A DNA stretch of 64,000 bases from Harmothoe impar (taxonomy: Eukaryota > Annelida > Polychaeta > Phyllodocida > Polynoidae). The first letter of the stretch is position 1, and every line of letters starts with the position of its first letter. The notes beneath the pieces were generated by a model, which was not told the origin of the DNA, searched no databases, and worked only from the letters and a program-made list of their open reading frames with translations. The stretch spans positions 38,044,650 through 38,108,649 of the forward strand of contig OX381715.1 in assembly GCA_947462335.1 (NCBI GenBank), written 5' to 3'. Made by a program: the position numbers and the translations under genes. Of this stretch, positions 31,123-42,057 are shown piece by piece.

Positions 31123-31418
31123 TTTCTTGATTTAGGCTTAGTCTTAGTAGTATTGCTGGTTTTAGTGACTTTTTTAACGGGTTTCTTTTTTGTGGACTGT
31201 CTCTTTGGCTTCCTAACAACAGAATGACGAGTGCTAGGTCTGGAAGCTGTATTTACTTGTCTTTTTAAAGTTTCTTTAGCTCTCTCTATCACTCCTTGTT
31301 CTGGAGAAACTAAATTGAATCCTGATCCTTTTCTTAGAGGGTAAAATTTTTTAGTCGATTTTTTGTTTGAAAGCTGTTTCCAGACTTCCATGTCTGGGAT
31401 ATACGGAACAAAACTCAT
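31119..31418 (-). CDS. Small basic core-like protein (99 aa)
   Basis: A very Lys/Arg/Thr-rich C-terminal half (KKKPVKK, TKTKPKSRK) follows a GSGFNL segment. The position next to the major capsid gene and the composition fit a DNA-condensing or core protein, comparable in role to adenovirus VII/X-type proteins; homology cannot be shown by eye. Stop and next start overlap as ATGA. It is a probable protease substrate, but no clear cleavage site was identified. Confidence 0.8.
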   Translation of the reverse strand: MSFVPYIPDMEVWKQLSNKKSTKKFYPLRKGSGFNLVSPEQGVIERAKETLKRQVNTASRPSTRHSVVRKPKRQSTKKKPVKKVTKTSNTTKTKPKSRK

Positions 31419-31474
31419 CTTAACTGTTCAAAGGTGTGTCTTCAACTGAAGCCCGTGCAGACTAAACACTAAAT

Positions 31475-31855
31475 TTATCGTTTCTTCAAATGCAACACTA
31501 AATATAGGTCGTTGAACTTAGAAGAAAGTAAGCTTCCATCTGACAACTTTAGTGAAAAATTGATCCTTGAAATGTATGTCCTAGATACTCGTATGTAATA
31601 AGCATTTGTATACTGAGCGCTTTTATTAAGAATTTTTAGCGTAGGTGCTAGCTTACCATGAACAATGCTGTTTTCTACTAAGTCACAATTGACATATAAA
31701 GGTTTAGACAATTTTGTTTTAAAACCACATTCTACAAGCGCACATTCCCAATGACCATCAAGTTCTAATGGTTTAGGAAGTTCCACTATAAATTCTGAAA
31801 TTGTGTTATTCAAATAAATGTCTTGAGAATCTTTAGGACTAACGTACAGAAACAT
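31475..31855 (-). CDS. Minor capsid protein, single jelly-roll (126 aa)
   Basis: Recognised by the family's N-terminal pattern: an opening strand, an N-N-T-x-S-E-F-x-V-E-L-P-x-P-L-x-L-x-G-x-W-E-x-A-L run (residues about 16-42) and a C-terminal LYLVLHLKK-like strand. Proteins of this family form the pentamers at capsid vertices. It is shorter than many Polinton relatives. It lies between the integrase and core genes on the leftward block. Confidence 0.86.
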   Translation of the reverse strand: MFLYVSPKDSQDIYLNNTISEFIVELPKPLELDGHWECALVECGFKTKLSKPLYVNCDLVENSIVHGKLAPTLKILNKSAQYTNAYYIRVSRTYISRINFSLKLSDGSLLSSKFNDLYLVLHLKKR

Positions 31856-31886
31856 GTCACGACATCAAATGAAGATGTGTATCAGT

Positions 31887-33032
31887 TTAAGTTTGTTTTT
31901 GTAGATTTTTCAAGTCTCGTTCAGAGACCCAAGAATTATACTTTTTAGGCCAACCTATCCAACTTACTATACGTCCAGGGACTTTTTTCCGAGTCTCTCT
32001 TGTCAAAACTTCATCTACAGTATAAGTTGCATCATCTCTGACTATTATTTTTTCTAGTTCTTCTTGATAAAATTTACCTTCTACAGGATCATTATCCCAA
32101 GACTTGATAGAATATAATGCAATCTCCTGTTGAGTTTCTCTTTCTATTACTGTAAAGATCTCATATGTCCATTTTTCGTCATATGCGCGTTCAAATGGAG
32201 ATCTATATCGAACTAATCGCACTCTGTCTCCAATATTGAATTTATAAGGGGATCTAAGTTTAGGAGGTTTCTTTCTAACTCTAGGGTTTTTAAAATCATA
32301 TTGGTTTTTCCATAGCGTGACAGTATCATCTGTTTCTCGAGCTTCAGTTGGAGTCATTTTGATCGTTCTATGTTTAGACGTGTTGTAAGCTTTTGTGACA
32401 TCATCTAATATGTCAATCCAATTCTGTGTGTGGTTCTGATTCAGGTACTTAACTAATCGACGTTTCAAAGATTGAATTAACCTTTCAGACATTGCTTCTT
32501 TAACTTCGTTAGTAGTTGTAAAATGCTGAATACCTAAACGCCTTAAATAAGTTTGTGTTGATCTACCGGTAAATTCTTTTCCTTTGTCTGTTCTCAATTT
32601 AAGAGGTTTTTCTGTTGTAAATACTGTATCTAAAGCAGTGACCATTTCTTTGCTAGTCAAAGATGTCAGAGGCACTGTCCAAGCATACCGGGTAAACACA
32701 TCAATCATTACTAAAACATGTATGAAACCCTTGTTTTGTACTTTACTTTTCTTATTTCTGCTATATGCAACCATATTCATTGTGTCTGCTCCCCATTGTT
32801 GATTCTTAGCTGAGACAATTATTTTAGGTCTTTTTATTTGTCGATTAGGTCTTGTGTGTAATGTAAATGTCTCTTCTCCTTCTAACCAAGATTTTACGTC
32901 TTTAAATTTGTAACCTAAATTCTTTACAGCGTTGTACAAATCATAGACATCTCCATACGAAGCTGGGTGAGCGGGATCAAAATAAACTGCTGCTAAATCT
33001 GCATTCATAACGGTTTCCAAAAGTCTGTCCAA
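31887..33032 (-). CDS. Retroviral-type integrase with chromodomain (381 aa)
   Basis: Inserts the element's linear DNA into the host genome, leaving the 6-bp duplication seen at its ends. The catalytic triad is visible: Asp83 (WGADTMNM), Asp149 (LRTDKGKEF) and Glu183 (MSERLIQSLK), a DD(33)E spacing. The N-terminal segment (10-60) has the Polinton LYNAVKNLGY..DVKSWL pattern without an obvious HHCC zinc site. The C-terminal SH3-like region (about 255-300) precedes a chromodomain (about 335-380) ending WIGWPKKYNSWVSERDL, which could guide integration to modified chromatin. The first 28 bases overlap the end of the upstream gene. Confidence 0.96.
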   Translation of the reverse strand: MDRLLETVMNADLAAVYFDPAHPASYGDVYDLYNAVKNLGYKFKDVKSWLEGEETFTLHTRPNRQIKRPKIIVSAKNQQWGADTMNMVAYSRNKKSKVQNKGFIHVLVMIDVFTRYAWTVPLTSLTSKEMVTALDTVFTTEKPLKLRTDKGKEFTGRSTQTYLRRLGIQHFTTTNEVKEAMSERLIQSLKRRLVKYLNQNHTQNWIDILDDVTKAYNTSKHRTIKMTPTEARETDDTVTLWKNQYDFKNPRVRKKPPKLRSPYKFNIGDRVRLVRYRSPFERAYDEKWTYEIFTVIERETQQEIALYSIKSWDNDPVEGKFYQEELEKIIVRDDATYTVDEVLTRETRKKVPGRIVSWIGWPKKYNSWVSERDLKNLQKQT

Positions 33033-33137
33033 TCTTCTTCTTTTTCTTCTTCTTCTTCTTCTTCTTCTTCTTCTTCTTCTTCTTCTTCTTCTTCTTCTTC
33101 TTTAATTGTACTTAACGCTTTGCTGTTTCTTGAAGAG

Positions 33138-33171
<34 letters not shown>

Positions 33172-33661
33172 GTTTATATACCGGTACTTTTAGCTTGTCT
33201 TCTACTGGTGTTAGTTTAGACTCAACTGTTATGCTTATGGGTTTTCTACCTACCGGTACTCCCGGTGGTGGAGGAAGTGATAATGATGTCAATCCAGACC
33301 CTATTAGCTTTCTTCTGTTAGGGTTTCTGACTAAAGTGTTTGGAATATTAGTTAAATTATTGTAAAAAAGTTCAAGTCCTATTGGTTCATAGTTTTTGTA
33401 ATTGAACAAAGCGTCTTTTATCAAGTCTGTTATATGAGAACCTTTAACTGGGTGGCTATCTATTATTATCTCACCTCTCTCATTCCAAGGTATGCTTTTT
33501 TCTACATATGATAAAAGAGCTTCTGCATTTCTCTTTTGATTTTTAGAAAATGGTTGAAGCACTAATTCTTTGTCTAATTTAGCGTCTACTGTTTTGTTTG
33601 CTGTGACTAGTTCTGAAGTGTGAATATACTGATCATACGGTACTAACACCATTTTCTTCAT
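33005..33661 (-). CDS. Conserved Polinton protein with acidic tail (218 aa)
   Basis: Matches in outline a family found in most Polintons next to the capsid or integrase genes: an N-terminal MVLVPYDQY start, a SIPWNERGEIII block and a P(I/V)GLELFYNNL...IPNTLV block. Its biochemical role is unknown to me. After residue 150 it becomes low-complexity: a poly-Ser stretch (from GAT/ATG repeats near 33139-33171) and a Glu run of about 20 (from TTC repeats at 33040-33106), ending DWTDFWKPL. Acidic tails with a terminal aromatic group occur in some single-strand DNA-binding proteins; that parallel is speculative. Start overlaps the upstream gene's stop by ATGA. Confidence 0.82.
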
Positions 33662-33981
33662 AGCAATTTTAATAGAGAGTCTTTAGCAGCTCTCAAGACG
33701 CTTATCATTTCCCGATAATGTTTTTTGATCAACTTTAATTTAGAATTGAATGCTAGACGTTTTTTAACTAACTTCTGTAGCAAAATTTTATACTTTGTTG
33801 TCACTCTGCGGATTTTAGATGGTAGTTTCTTGACACAGTTTAGTAAATTGTATGAAATTTCGCACAAAGCTTCTACTTGCTTAACTGTAGCTGTTGATAA
33901 CAAACACCGCGCTTGTTCTACACTAGTGTTCAATAATAGTTTGATGTAATCCGCCACAGCTCTTAACCGAGCAGAAGGCAT
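33658..33981 (-). CDS. Small helical basic Polinton protein (107 aa)
   Basis: Short, Leu/Lys-rich, helical protein with the layout typical of a small conserved Polinton protein: LL-T-S-V-E-Q-A-R-C-L-L, then EISYNLL, then a basic stretch with KLKLIKKHYREMI. Molecular role is not known. It overlaps the next gene by ATGA and follows the BIR gene by 44 bases. Confidence 0.75.
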   Translation of the reverse strand: MPSARLRAVADYIKLLLNTSVEQARCLLSTATVKQVEALCEISYNLLNCVKKLPSKIRRVTTKYKILLQKLVKKRLAFNSKLKLIKKHYREMISVLRAAKDSLLKLL

Positions 33982-34025
33982 AATTCAAATGACAACTAAA
34001 AGGTCAAGCATACAATATTTATCAC

Positions 34026-34523
34026 TCAAGTTGGGGTGTTTACATCAGAAGCTGAACACGCAAATGCTGATACATCTTCTAGCACATCAGGCTGGGTGGG
34101 TATTACAGGCATGTATGATCGAGTTTTAGACAAGTCTACTTCATCTGCATTATCTCTGACAAAGCGCATATTATTCACAGTATCTTGTATACGATTCAAT
34201 TTCATACTATAGTCGTGAAGATTTTCCAGCAATAACAACAAGACGTCTCTAGCATTAACAAGTCCATTTGACATTCTGTTTTTTATAAATGAACAGTAAG
34301 GCGAATGTCTTAAATGTTCTAAGTCTACAGTATCAGTCGGTCTCCAAGAATGAAGAACTATACCACAATAATGACACTGTACTGAATCTGCGCCTCCAAG
34401 ATAAAATAATCCAGACTCTACTAATTCTTTTGGATTAGTAAATCTATTCCATGACACAAAGGTTCTTTCTCTTGTTCCACGATCAGCAAATCTAGGATAC
34501 TTCATTTTTTGGCAGATAGACAA
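34026..34523 (-). CDS. BIR-domain (IAP-type) protein (165 aa)
   Basis: One baculovirus IAP repeat fills residues about 10-80. Zinc ligands are Cys50, Cys53, His70 and Cys77 with exact C-x2-C-x16-H-x6-C spacing, plus the GLFYLGGADSVQC approach and the W-x3-D pattern. BIR proteins of viruses commonly bind caspases or IAP partners to block apoptosis; here that is inferred from the fold. There is no RING finger, and the rest (85-165) is a helical then unstructured tail, so it would act by binding rather than by ubiquitin transfer. Its first 32 bases overlap the end of the ATPase gene. Confidence 0.93.
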   Translation of the reverse strand: MSICQKMKYPRFADRGTRERTFVSWNRFTNPKELVESGLFYLGGADSVQCHYCGIVLHSWRPTDTVDLEHLRHSPYCSFIKNRMSNGLVNARDVLLLLLENLHDYSMKLNRIQDTVNNMRFVRDNADEVDLSKTRSYMPVIPTQPDVLEDVSAFACSASDVNTPT

Positions 34524-35151
34524 CTGTAGTTTCAGTAGGAAATATGTTTGTTTTCAACCTCAAGTCTCTGATGTTATTAGGTGAAAGGTCCAACACTAAA
34601 TAACCAAAAGGCTTCGACATGCAATCTTTATACGCTTCTTCTAGGGTTTTTCCTAATCCAGTTTGTCTTCCTAGTAGTTTGATCTGATTGATATCTCGTT
34701 CATTTTTCATTAAGATTAAATAATGAGTATTTAACATGATAGTTTTTGCACACTTTCCTTGCTGGTAAAGATTTTGAACTAAATAAATGACTGTTATGTT
34801 TCGGTGATGAGAACCTCTAGTAAAAAGATTTTCTGCTGATGAACATTTCATGACGTCATTCATGAGATCATCTAATATGATTATAGCATGCTCGTCACCA
34901 TTTAAAGAACCATTTGGAATATCTAATCCTTCTCTGAACTCTACTCCTCTCATGTCATTGAAAGCTTTTTGCCACGTTCCATAGCAGTATATCACACGAG
35001 TAGGTAGTGTGCTAAACAGACTTAAGTTGTCTAAAAGCTTTTTTAGCCAAGTAGTTTTACCTGATCCAGTTGTTCCACTGATAAGTATTGTAGTGGGACA
35101 AGAAAACACATAGTGTGGTACTTCATACATGTTGAGAAATAATGAGAACAA
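34492..35151 (-). CDS. FtsK/HerA-type DNA-packaging ATPase (219 aa)
   Basis: The motor that would pump genome DNA into capsids. Walker A is GTTGSGKT (residues 26-33), Walker B is the AIIILDD run (89-95), and a VIYLVQN sensor-like strand follows, matching the A32-like packaging ATPases of Polintons and their viral relatives. Length is normal. An alternative start is the ATG eight codons in (MYEVPHY). It begins 55 bases after the polymerase stop and ends inside the BIR gene. Confidence 0.95.
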   Translation of the reverse strand: MFSLFLNMYEVPHYVFSCPTTILISGTTGSGKTTWLKKLLDNLSLFSTLPTRVIYCYGTWQKAFNDMRGVEFREGLDIPNGSLNGDEHAIIILDDLMNDVMKCSSAENLFTRGSHHRNITVIYLVQNLYQQGKCAKTIMLNTHYLILMKNERDINQIKLLGRQTGLGKTLEEAYKDCMSKPFGYLVLDLSPNNIRDLRLKTNIFPTETTVVYLPKNEVS

Positions 35152-35206
35152 AACAAAATGAGTTAGCTTATATAATATTTACTTATCGCTGACTTAGAAT
35201 ACAAAA

Positions 35207-38200
35207 TTACAAAATGTCTTGCCAATATTTCTCTCTTAATTCTTCCCACAACGTTCCTAGTGTATTTGAACCTCTATAATCAGAAGTCACAGCAGCGAGT
35301 CTAGACCCCATACCAATCCCCCAATACACATCTGACGCACAGTACAATAACTTTAAATGTGCTGTATTTCTCAATGTTTTTCTGACGGCTTCACAGACTC
35401 TCATTTTTTCAGTAAGAATTTCTATCATAACTTGTCTCCTGTGCTGTAACCACACAGAGTTTAAATTCATTTTCTGTTCATGCACTTCTTCATTGAAAGG
35501 TATACTGTTCTGAGTCTTTAGCTGGAAATCATAAGCTTCAGCTGCTGAATTGAATTCTTGATTGTATAACTTTAATTTACAAGGATACTCATTAGCTAAA
35601 GAGTGTGAAGTTGTAGCTGAAAACGCTTCATATGGAAGTATTTTCCAAGGCGATAAAGTCATAGCTAATGGTGACGTTGTAACACCGTCATCAGATACTA
35701 TCCTTTTACAATAGTAATAGGACAATCCTGATCTTTCTTGAGCATAGGTAAATATAGTGTTGTCTTTTACACGAAATCCTTTGTTCAATCCGCTAGCGTT
35801 TTGTTGGTTATTTAACACATTTTCATAGTCCTCCATAGGCTGTGACAAAGCGTTTTGGTTTATCCCTTTGCAGACAATCTTAAAGTAGTCATCGTCTTTG
35901 AGAATGTAAGTCTTGCTGCACAATGCGATCATTTCAGTACCGCTAGCCTCTAACTGAAAAGAAATAGTAATAATAGATATCTAAGATTCAGCTCTACATA
36001 TAAACTTGCAAATTGTTTATAACGCAGACTAAATAATGTTAGCTTTAATGCAATATCACTAACGGGTATCAAAGATTCAGCTGTTACAACAAAACTATGC
36101 AATATTGTTTATCACACAAAACTAAAACAATGATAATTTTGACACAATAACAAACAAGAAAACTCACTCACTTTAAACAACCCGGGAGTCCTCTTGTCGT
36201 AATTCATATGTTCAGCACAACATTGACGAGGTAACCAATTAAACAAATCGGCTTCATGTTTAGAAGAATGACAACTTCCATAAACTCTCTCATTATATTC
36301 AGCCATCATTTCAGGCTTGATGACTGATTCTAAAGTATCTCCACTTATTGCAAAATAAGCAGAATCTAGAAAATAAATAAAATAAAATAAAATATTAGAA
36401 AAGAAAATCATCTAGCAACTATTTCTAGATAAGTCTTGTTAACTTAATAACTGCAAAACTTACCTGTGTCCATTTCCAGATATTCAAAATCCTCTCTTTT
36501 CACAAACTTGTCCAGAAAATCATAGTACCATTGCAGCATTCTTAGCTTAGCGTATTGTAAAATGAAATATCCTAGATATATAGGCAAATTCATATTGATC
36601 ACTTTCTTCACTGATTCGACCTCAAATAATTCATCGTCTAATTCAGTCATCTTCCTGTACTCAGGTTTATTTGCAGCGAGGCATGCTTTTCTTTTACCAG
36701 TGCAGTATCTTACGTTTGTATGCTTCTCTTTGTCCATGATCAGGCTACCATAGCCAGAATTACCGATTAACTTCATTGTATCAGCTATAATAGATTTAGA
36801 TTTGTCCTTGTCTCCTTCACGTCGGGCTTCAGACACTTCGTCTTGAAAATCTTTGAAGCAGCGCTTTGGCGTAAACTCTACTACTTGATAGATTTTAGTC
36901 ACTTTCATCCCATGATCTAGATACCATTTCAGTAATGGAGTAGCCAACAATATCTTTTGTGCAGACATTCCTCCGACTAACAGTCTTCTAGGGTCCTGAA
37001 ACATAGAACAAATTGACACATTAATACTGTATAGTTAGTTAGTTAGTTTTAGCTATAGCAAGATTTCATTGATAATGCAAACACTTACTTGTGACAAGTT
37101 CTTTTTCTTGACATGATCTTGCATATGTGAACCAATCTCTTCAAAAGGGATCTCAGTAGTACAAAATATCGGAGACATTTCAGAGAAATATTGAGAAGGA
37201 GTCAAGTGAGATAAAGACCGGTCTTCTTCTCCCCATTCATTCGGTACCTAGATCAAATAAACCCATAGTTTGATAATTAAGTTTTATAAGCAAAAGAGAC
37301 AACTACCTGTAACATTGATAAACTAACGTCATTCCCTCAGCTCTTAAACTAAATAAAAAAGATGATTGTATTTCAATACTAGTATTCACACATACTTACA
37401 GTTATGTCGACTTCTACAACTCCAAACAAATCTCCTTTCTTGACATAGTGTAGAATTTCAGTTTCTGTCATCTTTCCAGGGTGTTTTTTAGAAAACTCAG
37501 GTAACACATTCATTTCTTGCAGACCAGGTTCAGTAGATTTAAGACGACGAAACTCGCATTCCCAAACTGTCTTAATAGAATATCCCATTGATACTAAATA
37601 GTCTTCTCTTAGCTGAGTGTTCTTTTTTCTTTTCAGTCTCTCTTTCTCTTCTAGCTTATTTTTTTGACATTCACATCCATGTATGTAGCAACCATAAAAC
37701 TGAAAAACAAAATAAAAAAAGGGTCTTATAAATCTACTACTGCTACTAGTATGCAGTAGCGAGTTCAAAAAATAAAATACTTTTTGAGCAGTATCATAAT
37801 TGCTTGATTGATGGATAATTCCTTAAATAGTTTATAGATATGTATATACTCACTACCGGGTACCTGATATTGATAATCATTCTTTACTCACTTCATAGAT
37901 AGTTTTTGTTTGAGCACAATATCCGTCAGCCAAGAAAGGTCCTACTCTCTTCTCATGACCAGAGTTGAGCTTGTGTATGATGTCCACCCCCTCTACCGCT
38001 GTTCTCCAATCTAACCATTCATACATACTGACGTAATGGACTTGTCTTGTTGGTTTGAAATCGTCATCACGATGTCTTCTGACATAGACATTTGTGGGTA
38101 GGGGCATTCCCAATGAATAGAGGTATAAAGCATTTGAGTCAAACCCCACTACTCTCTTACACAATTTATTGCCTCTGATACGAGTTTCATTAGCTTTGTG

Positions 38201-41200
38201 ATGTCTGTGAAATATAATAGAAGGCCCCCCTACGATATTAGTTTTAAAAGTTCTATATAAATCCTCGTCTAAAGGACTAAATAACTGAAAATGAGTGTTA
38301 TTTCTTTTAGCTGTATCAAACAGCATCTTTCTAGCAATACCGGGTACAGACATAGCTATCTTGAATATGTCTATATTTCTGTCAAAATAGAACTCTTGTA
38401 ATTTAATCACTGCTGCTACAAAAGGTTCTACATCTTTATTGTTGTACCAAATGAGGAAATCTCTAAATGTTCTCATGTTGTTTTCCTCCCAGACAGTCTT
38501 AAGATATTCATAATCTACTTCGCTGATATTAGTCTCTTTCAAAGTCGAGTAAAAAACTTCACGAGGGGGTAGATTTGTTTCTTCTAATTTGTCTACTGAA
38601 TCAAAGTATTCATAAGGAAACATCCCTTTCTTTTCTTTTATACCATAAGCTTCAAGAAATCTCGTATAATTTGATCCAGGAGCTAAAAAGTGGATAATGT
38701 CTAACATTTTAAAACGTTCAGTGCTGATATTTGTGTAAGAGTTATTTCTTTTGATAACATAGCCGTTCTTGTTGTTTTTTCCAAAATCTAAATGATTGAA
38801 CAGCTTAGACTTGATCAAGTTAATGTCATAATTAGATGAATTGAATCCAAGAATCGGTAATTGATTGATGTAATTTTTAAATTTTGTATATATCATTTTC
38901 AATTTGTTAGACATGATAGTTTTAGCTTTTTTGAGATTTTGATTCTCTACAGCGTCGCTATTGTCTTTTATGAAATCATAATCCCTCACTTCTTCCCCCT
39001 CCTCCTCCTCCTCTTCCTCTTCCTCCTCCCTCTCCTCTACTTCTACTTCCATCTCTTCTTCTTCTCCGTCTGACTCAAGAGTCAAATCTACAGTGGCTTC
39101 TGGAGGTCTCCATTTCTCTATTTCTATTTTTAAAGAATTCATAACTTTACCCCATTCTTTTTCTGAGTGTTTTTTAGCTTCTTCTTGTATTTGTGTCAAA
39201 TACGCGATCATTTTAAGCAACAAAGAATCTAAATCATCGTCTATGATACATTTAGGTTCAATAAAATTTGGAACATTGCTACATACAGATACTGATATAG
39301 GGCGATGCTTCTGAAACCATTTCAGTTTATCAGTAGGACGTTCGTCATGCTTTTCCAACATAGCTTCCATATCAAACACAGCAAAATATGGATAGAGCTT
39401 TTTACATTTTGATGTATCTATACCAAACTCTTCTAACTCTTCAAAAATAGTAGGAGTAGGTTGGAAGAATCCCCCTGGAAATTTAAGTTTTGTTCGTCCA
39501 GTACATATTCTAATATGAGCTTTATATTGACTGACTGTGCTGACGTGTTTGTTGCAAGTAGGACATTGGTATTTTTTAGCATAAGTGCTAAATTCCTTGA
39601 TGAAAGATAAATGACCGTTGTACAAGTTAGTGTACATAACAGACTTAAATCGAGAAGAAGGTTTATATTGCAATACAGCCACACTATCTGGTTGAAGGTC
39701 ATATATATACAAAGAGACTTCAAAACACTTTTCAAAATCTGGTAGATCTTCCCAAGCTAAACCTTCAAAGTCCCTCTGATCCTTCGGAACTGCACCACCC
39801 CCCATATACTTTCTCCATTGATTGTAATATAATTTAACAGCAGCAGCGAGTCTAGTTTGTTTGTTTTGAAGAGCCAAACATCGAAAAACACACAAGTTAT
39901 CTTTATAGTAGTGTTTATAATCACCAGGAGGATGTTCTAATCCTTCTATACAGTGTTTCAATTTGATATAGTCTGGAAGTGCCCCTCCTCCAAGATTGAA
40001 GCCGGTATCCGTCACATAGAAAACTATGTTTGGAACAAACAAACCCTTCCATTCAGTGTTATCTCTAACTTTCCTGAAAAATTCGCCTAATTCAAGATTG
40101 TTCAACCTCTCTCGAACCCCGTCAAGATCTGCTTCTGTAGACACTGGGATAGGAGCTTCAAAAAATGGGACATTAGTAAATGGGATGTAATACCTATAAG
40201 CCCCTGTGACATTGTGAATTAACATGACGCCCAAAGTTCCATTTATCCTATAAGTACCTCGTTGATCAGCGTGGACTGTTTCTAAAGCTTCAATTAATTC
40301 AGCATTACCTCTTTCTAAATCATTACTAGGAAAATTATATGTAGAGATAACTTCCCCAGGAGAATGTTGAGCGAGAATATATCGGTAATTTGACTGAAAT
40401 GAACGCCTCAAAGAATCATTGATTGCCCCATTTTGATCCACCCACGGAGGTCTCTGCCAAGGTTCATCTTGCAACTCTCCAGCTCCTCCATGCATCAATC
40501 CTTTGTGGATGTATAATTCTTTGCGAGACTTATGTATAGCTCCACATGTCCTGCACTTGAAAGTCTTACTCTTCATCTGATAAATAATAATAAAAGACAA
40601 GTACATGTATAATCCCTCCTTTTACAGTGTAGTATTCAATGCGCTACTACTACTACGCCGTCTGGTGTGATATTTGTTAACTACTCGTAACTCGATCATG
40701 AAAACAGAATATAATACAAACATTAAATCTTTTGAAAGAATTATAATCTATACTCACCTTCTTGTTTGAGAACAATTTCTGTGCAGCTTGTAATTGAGTT
40801 CTTCTTTCATCAATTGCTGGATCATTCATAGTCCCGACATAATTGTCCAACTCTTGCACTGAAGTCATACAACTTAATATCTTGCGCCAATCATCATCAC
40901 TCAATGTATAATCCATGCCAGATTCTATTTCCACTAATCTAGAGATGACTGAAGGGTGTTGAAGTTGATCATGATACCTAGCCCAAGCCGTCAATTGATT
41001 TTTGTCATTATACGACTTGATAATAGCTTCTACCTCTGAATGAGATCGTTGAGACATCTGAAAAGTCATAGTTAAAACTTGTTATTCAAAGTCTTCCATG
41101 TACTTCCTCCCTTTAATATCTGTAGCTTTTATCGTAATGTAAAATTTTATAAAATCCTCAGTTTCATCTATGTGTAAATTATAGCAATATAAAATTAATA

Positions 41201-41791
41201 TAGTCGACGATTTTCATGCAAACAAATCAAATGAAATCGTTCAATTGATACTCACTGGTAGTTCTGGATAAAATCGTCCAGTCTGGACCAGCTGAGTACG
41301 TCTCTCTTGAACAATTGGATCAGACTGTGCTCCATTGAACGTGACATATTGATCTAATTCTTGAACAGATCCGAAACAAGATATCATCCCACGCCAGTCC
41401 TCATTTGATAACGTATACTGATTAGATTGTTGTTGAATTTGACCTCTTTCAAAATAGATCAATCTCTGAATGAAGACGGGATTTTCTAGCTGATTCTCTC
41501 TTCTAGCCCAATCCACCAATCGATTCTTGTCATAGCAAGAGTTGATCAAAGCTGCAATCTAATTAGATAAAAGTAATTAGTCTAAACTGACTATAAATAT
41601 CAAGTCATCTACAATTACTCTGTAAAAAATATAATATATTCAATACTTACTCGATCCAACTCCTGCAGCCTGTTCAACACTAATGGATGATCCTGGACAT
41701 AGTTGTCTCTCGACCATTTCAAGAGATAATCCTTACACAAGATCCTTTTTATGTGATTTTCTAAATCTGAATCATTCCAGTTAGTAGCCAT
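35207..41791 (-). CDS. Protein-primed family B DNA polymerase, nine exons (about 1786 aa)
   Basis: Replicates the element from protein-primed ends. Exons, reading leftward: 41791-41651, 41558-41256, 41057-40758, 40576-37892, 37699-37400, 37247-37089, 36995-36464, 36365-36172, 35953-35207. All introns have GT-AG ends; lengths and phases keep one frame, and only the seventh is not phase 0. Approximate residues: N-terminal repeats 1-248; C2H2 zinc finger 256-277; OTU-like D474/C477 and H570; second zinc-binding site 586-606; exonuclease motifs FDMEAM (649), SSNYD (830), YNNKD (960); acidic insert 751-777; polymerase motif A FDSNALY (1061); motif B GNSGYG (exon 7); motif C DTDS split between exons 7 and 8; KGIN-type motif in the last exon. 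The motifs needed for synthesis and proofreading are all present. Exon positions are inferred from splice signals and could shift by a base at the 40576 acceptor. Confidence 0.93.
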
Positions 41792-42057
41792 GTTGTCCCT
41801 GTGCTATATTTTAAGAAAGTAAACACTACACACACATATATACAAAGTTTCCTTCCACCTGTTGAGTATAGCTGAAAAAAGAAGTTCATTGTTTCTAGCA
41901 TGATTGCAGGTTACCCCTACGTCCTTATTCTTATTGTGTGAGTCGTAAAATAGTAAACTTATGCACCATTGTCTACACATGTAACAAAGCATCGTAAACC
42001 TATTTCCTATTAGAATAACTCTATTCATAAACATGAGCATATGATTACCCAAAGTAC
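41792..42057. promoter_or_regulatory. Region between polymerase start and right terminus
   Basis: No gene. By position it must hold the promoter or a 5' untranslated exon of the polymerase; an acceptor-like TATAGCACAG lies just before the ATG on the minus strand. No clear TATA box could be singled out. Confidence 0.4.

Noticed and set aside
33120..33365. Plus-strand frame with poly-Asp
   Set aside because: Antisense reading of the poly-Ser/Glu coding microsatellites of the conserved Polinton protein.
38861..39314. Short plus-strand frames opposite the polymerase
   Set aside because: They lie wholly within a polymerase exon with intact motifs and have no domain of their own.
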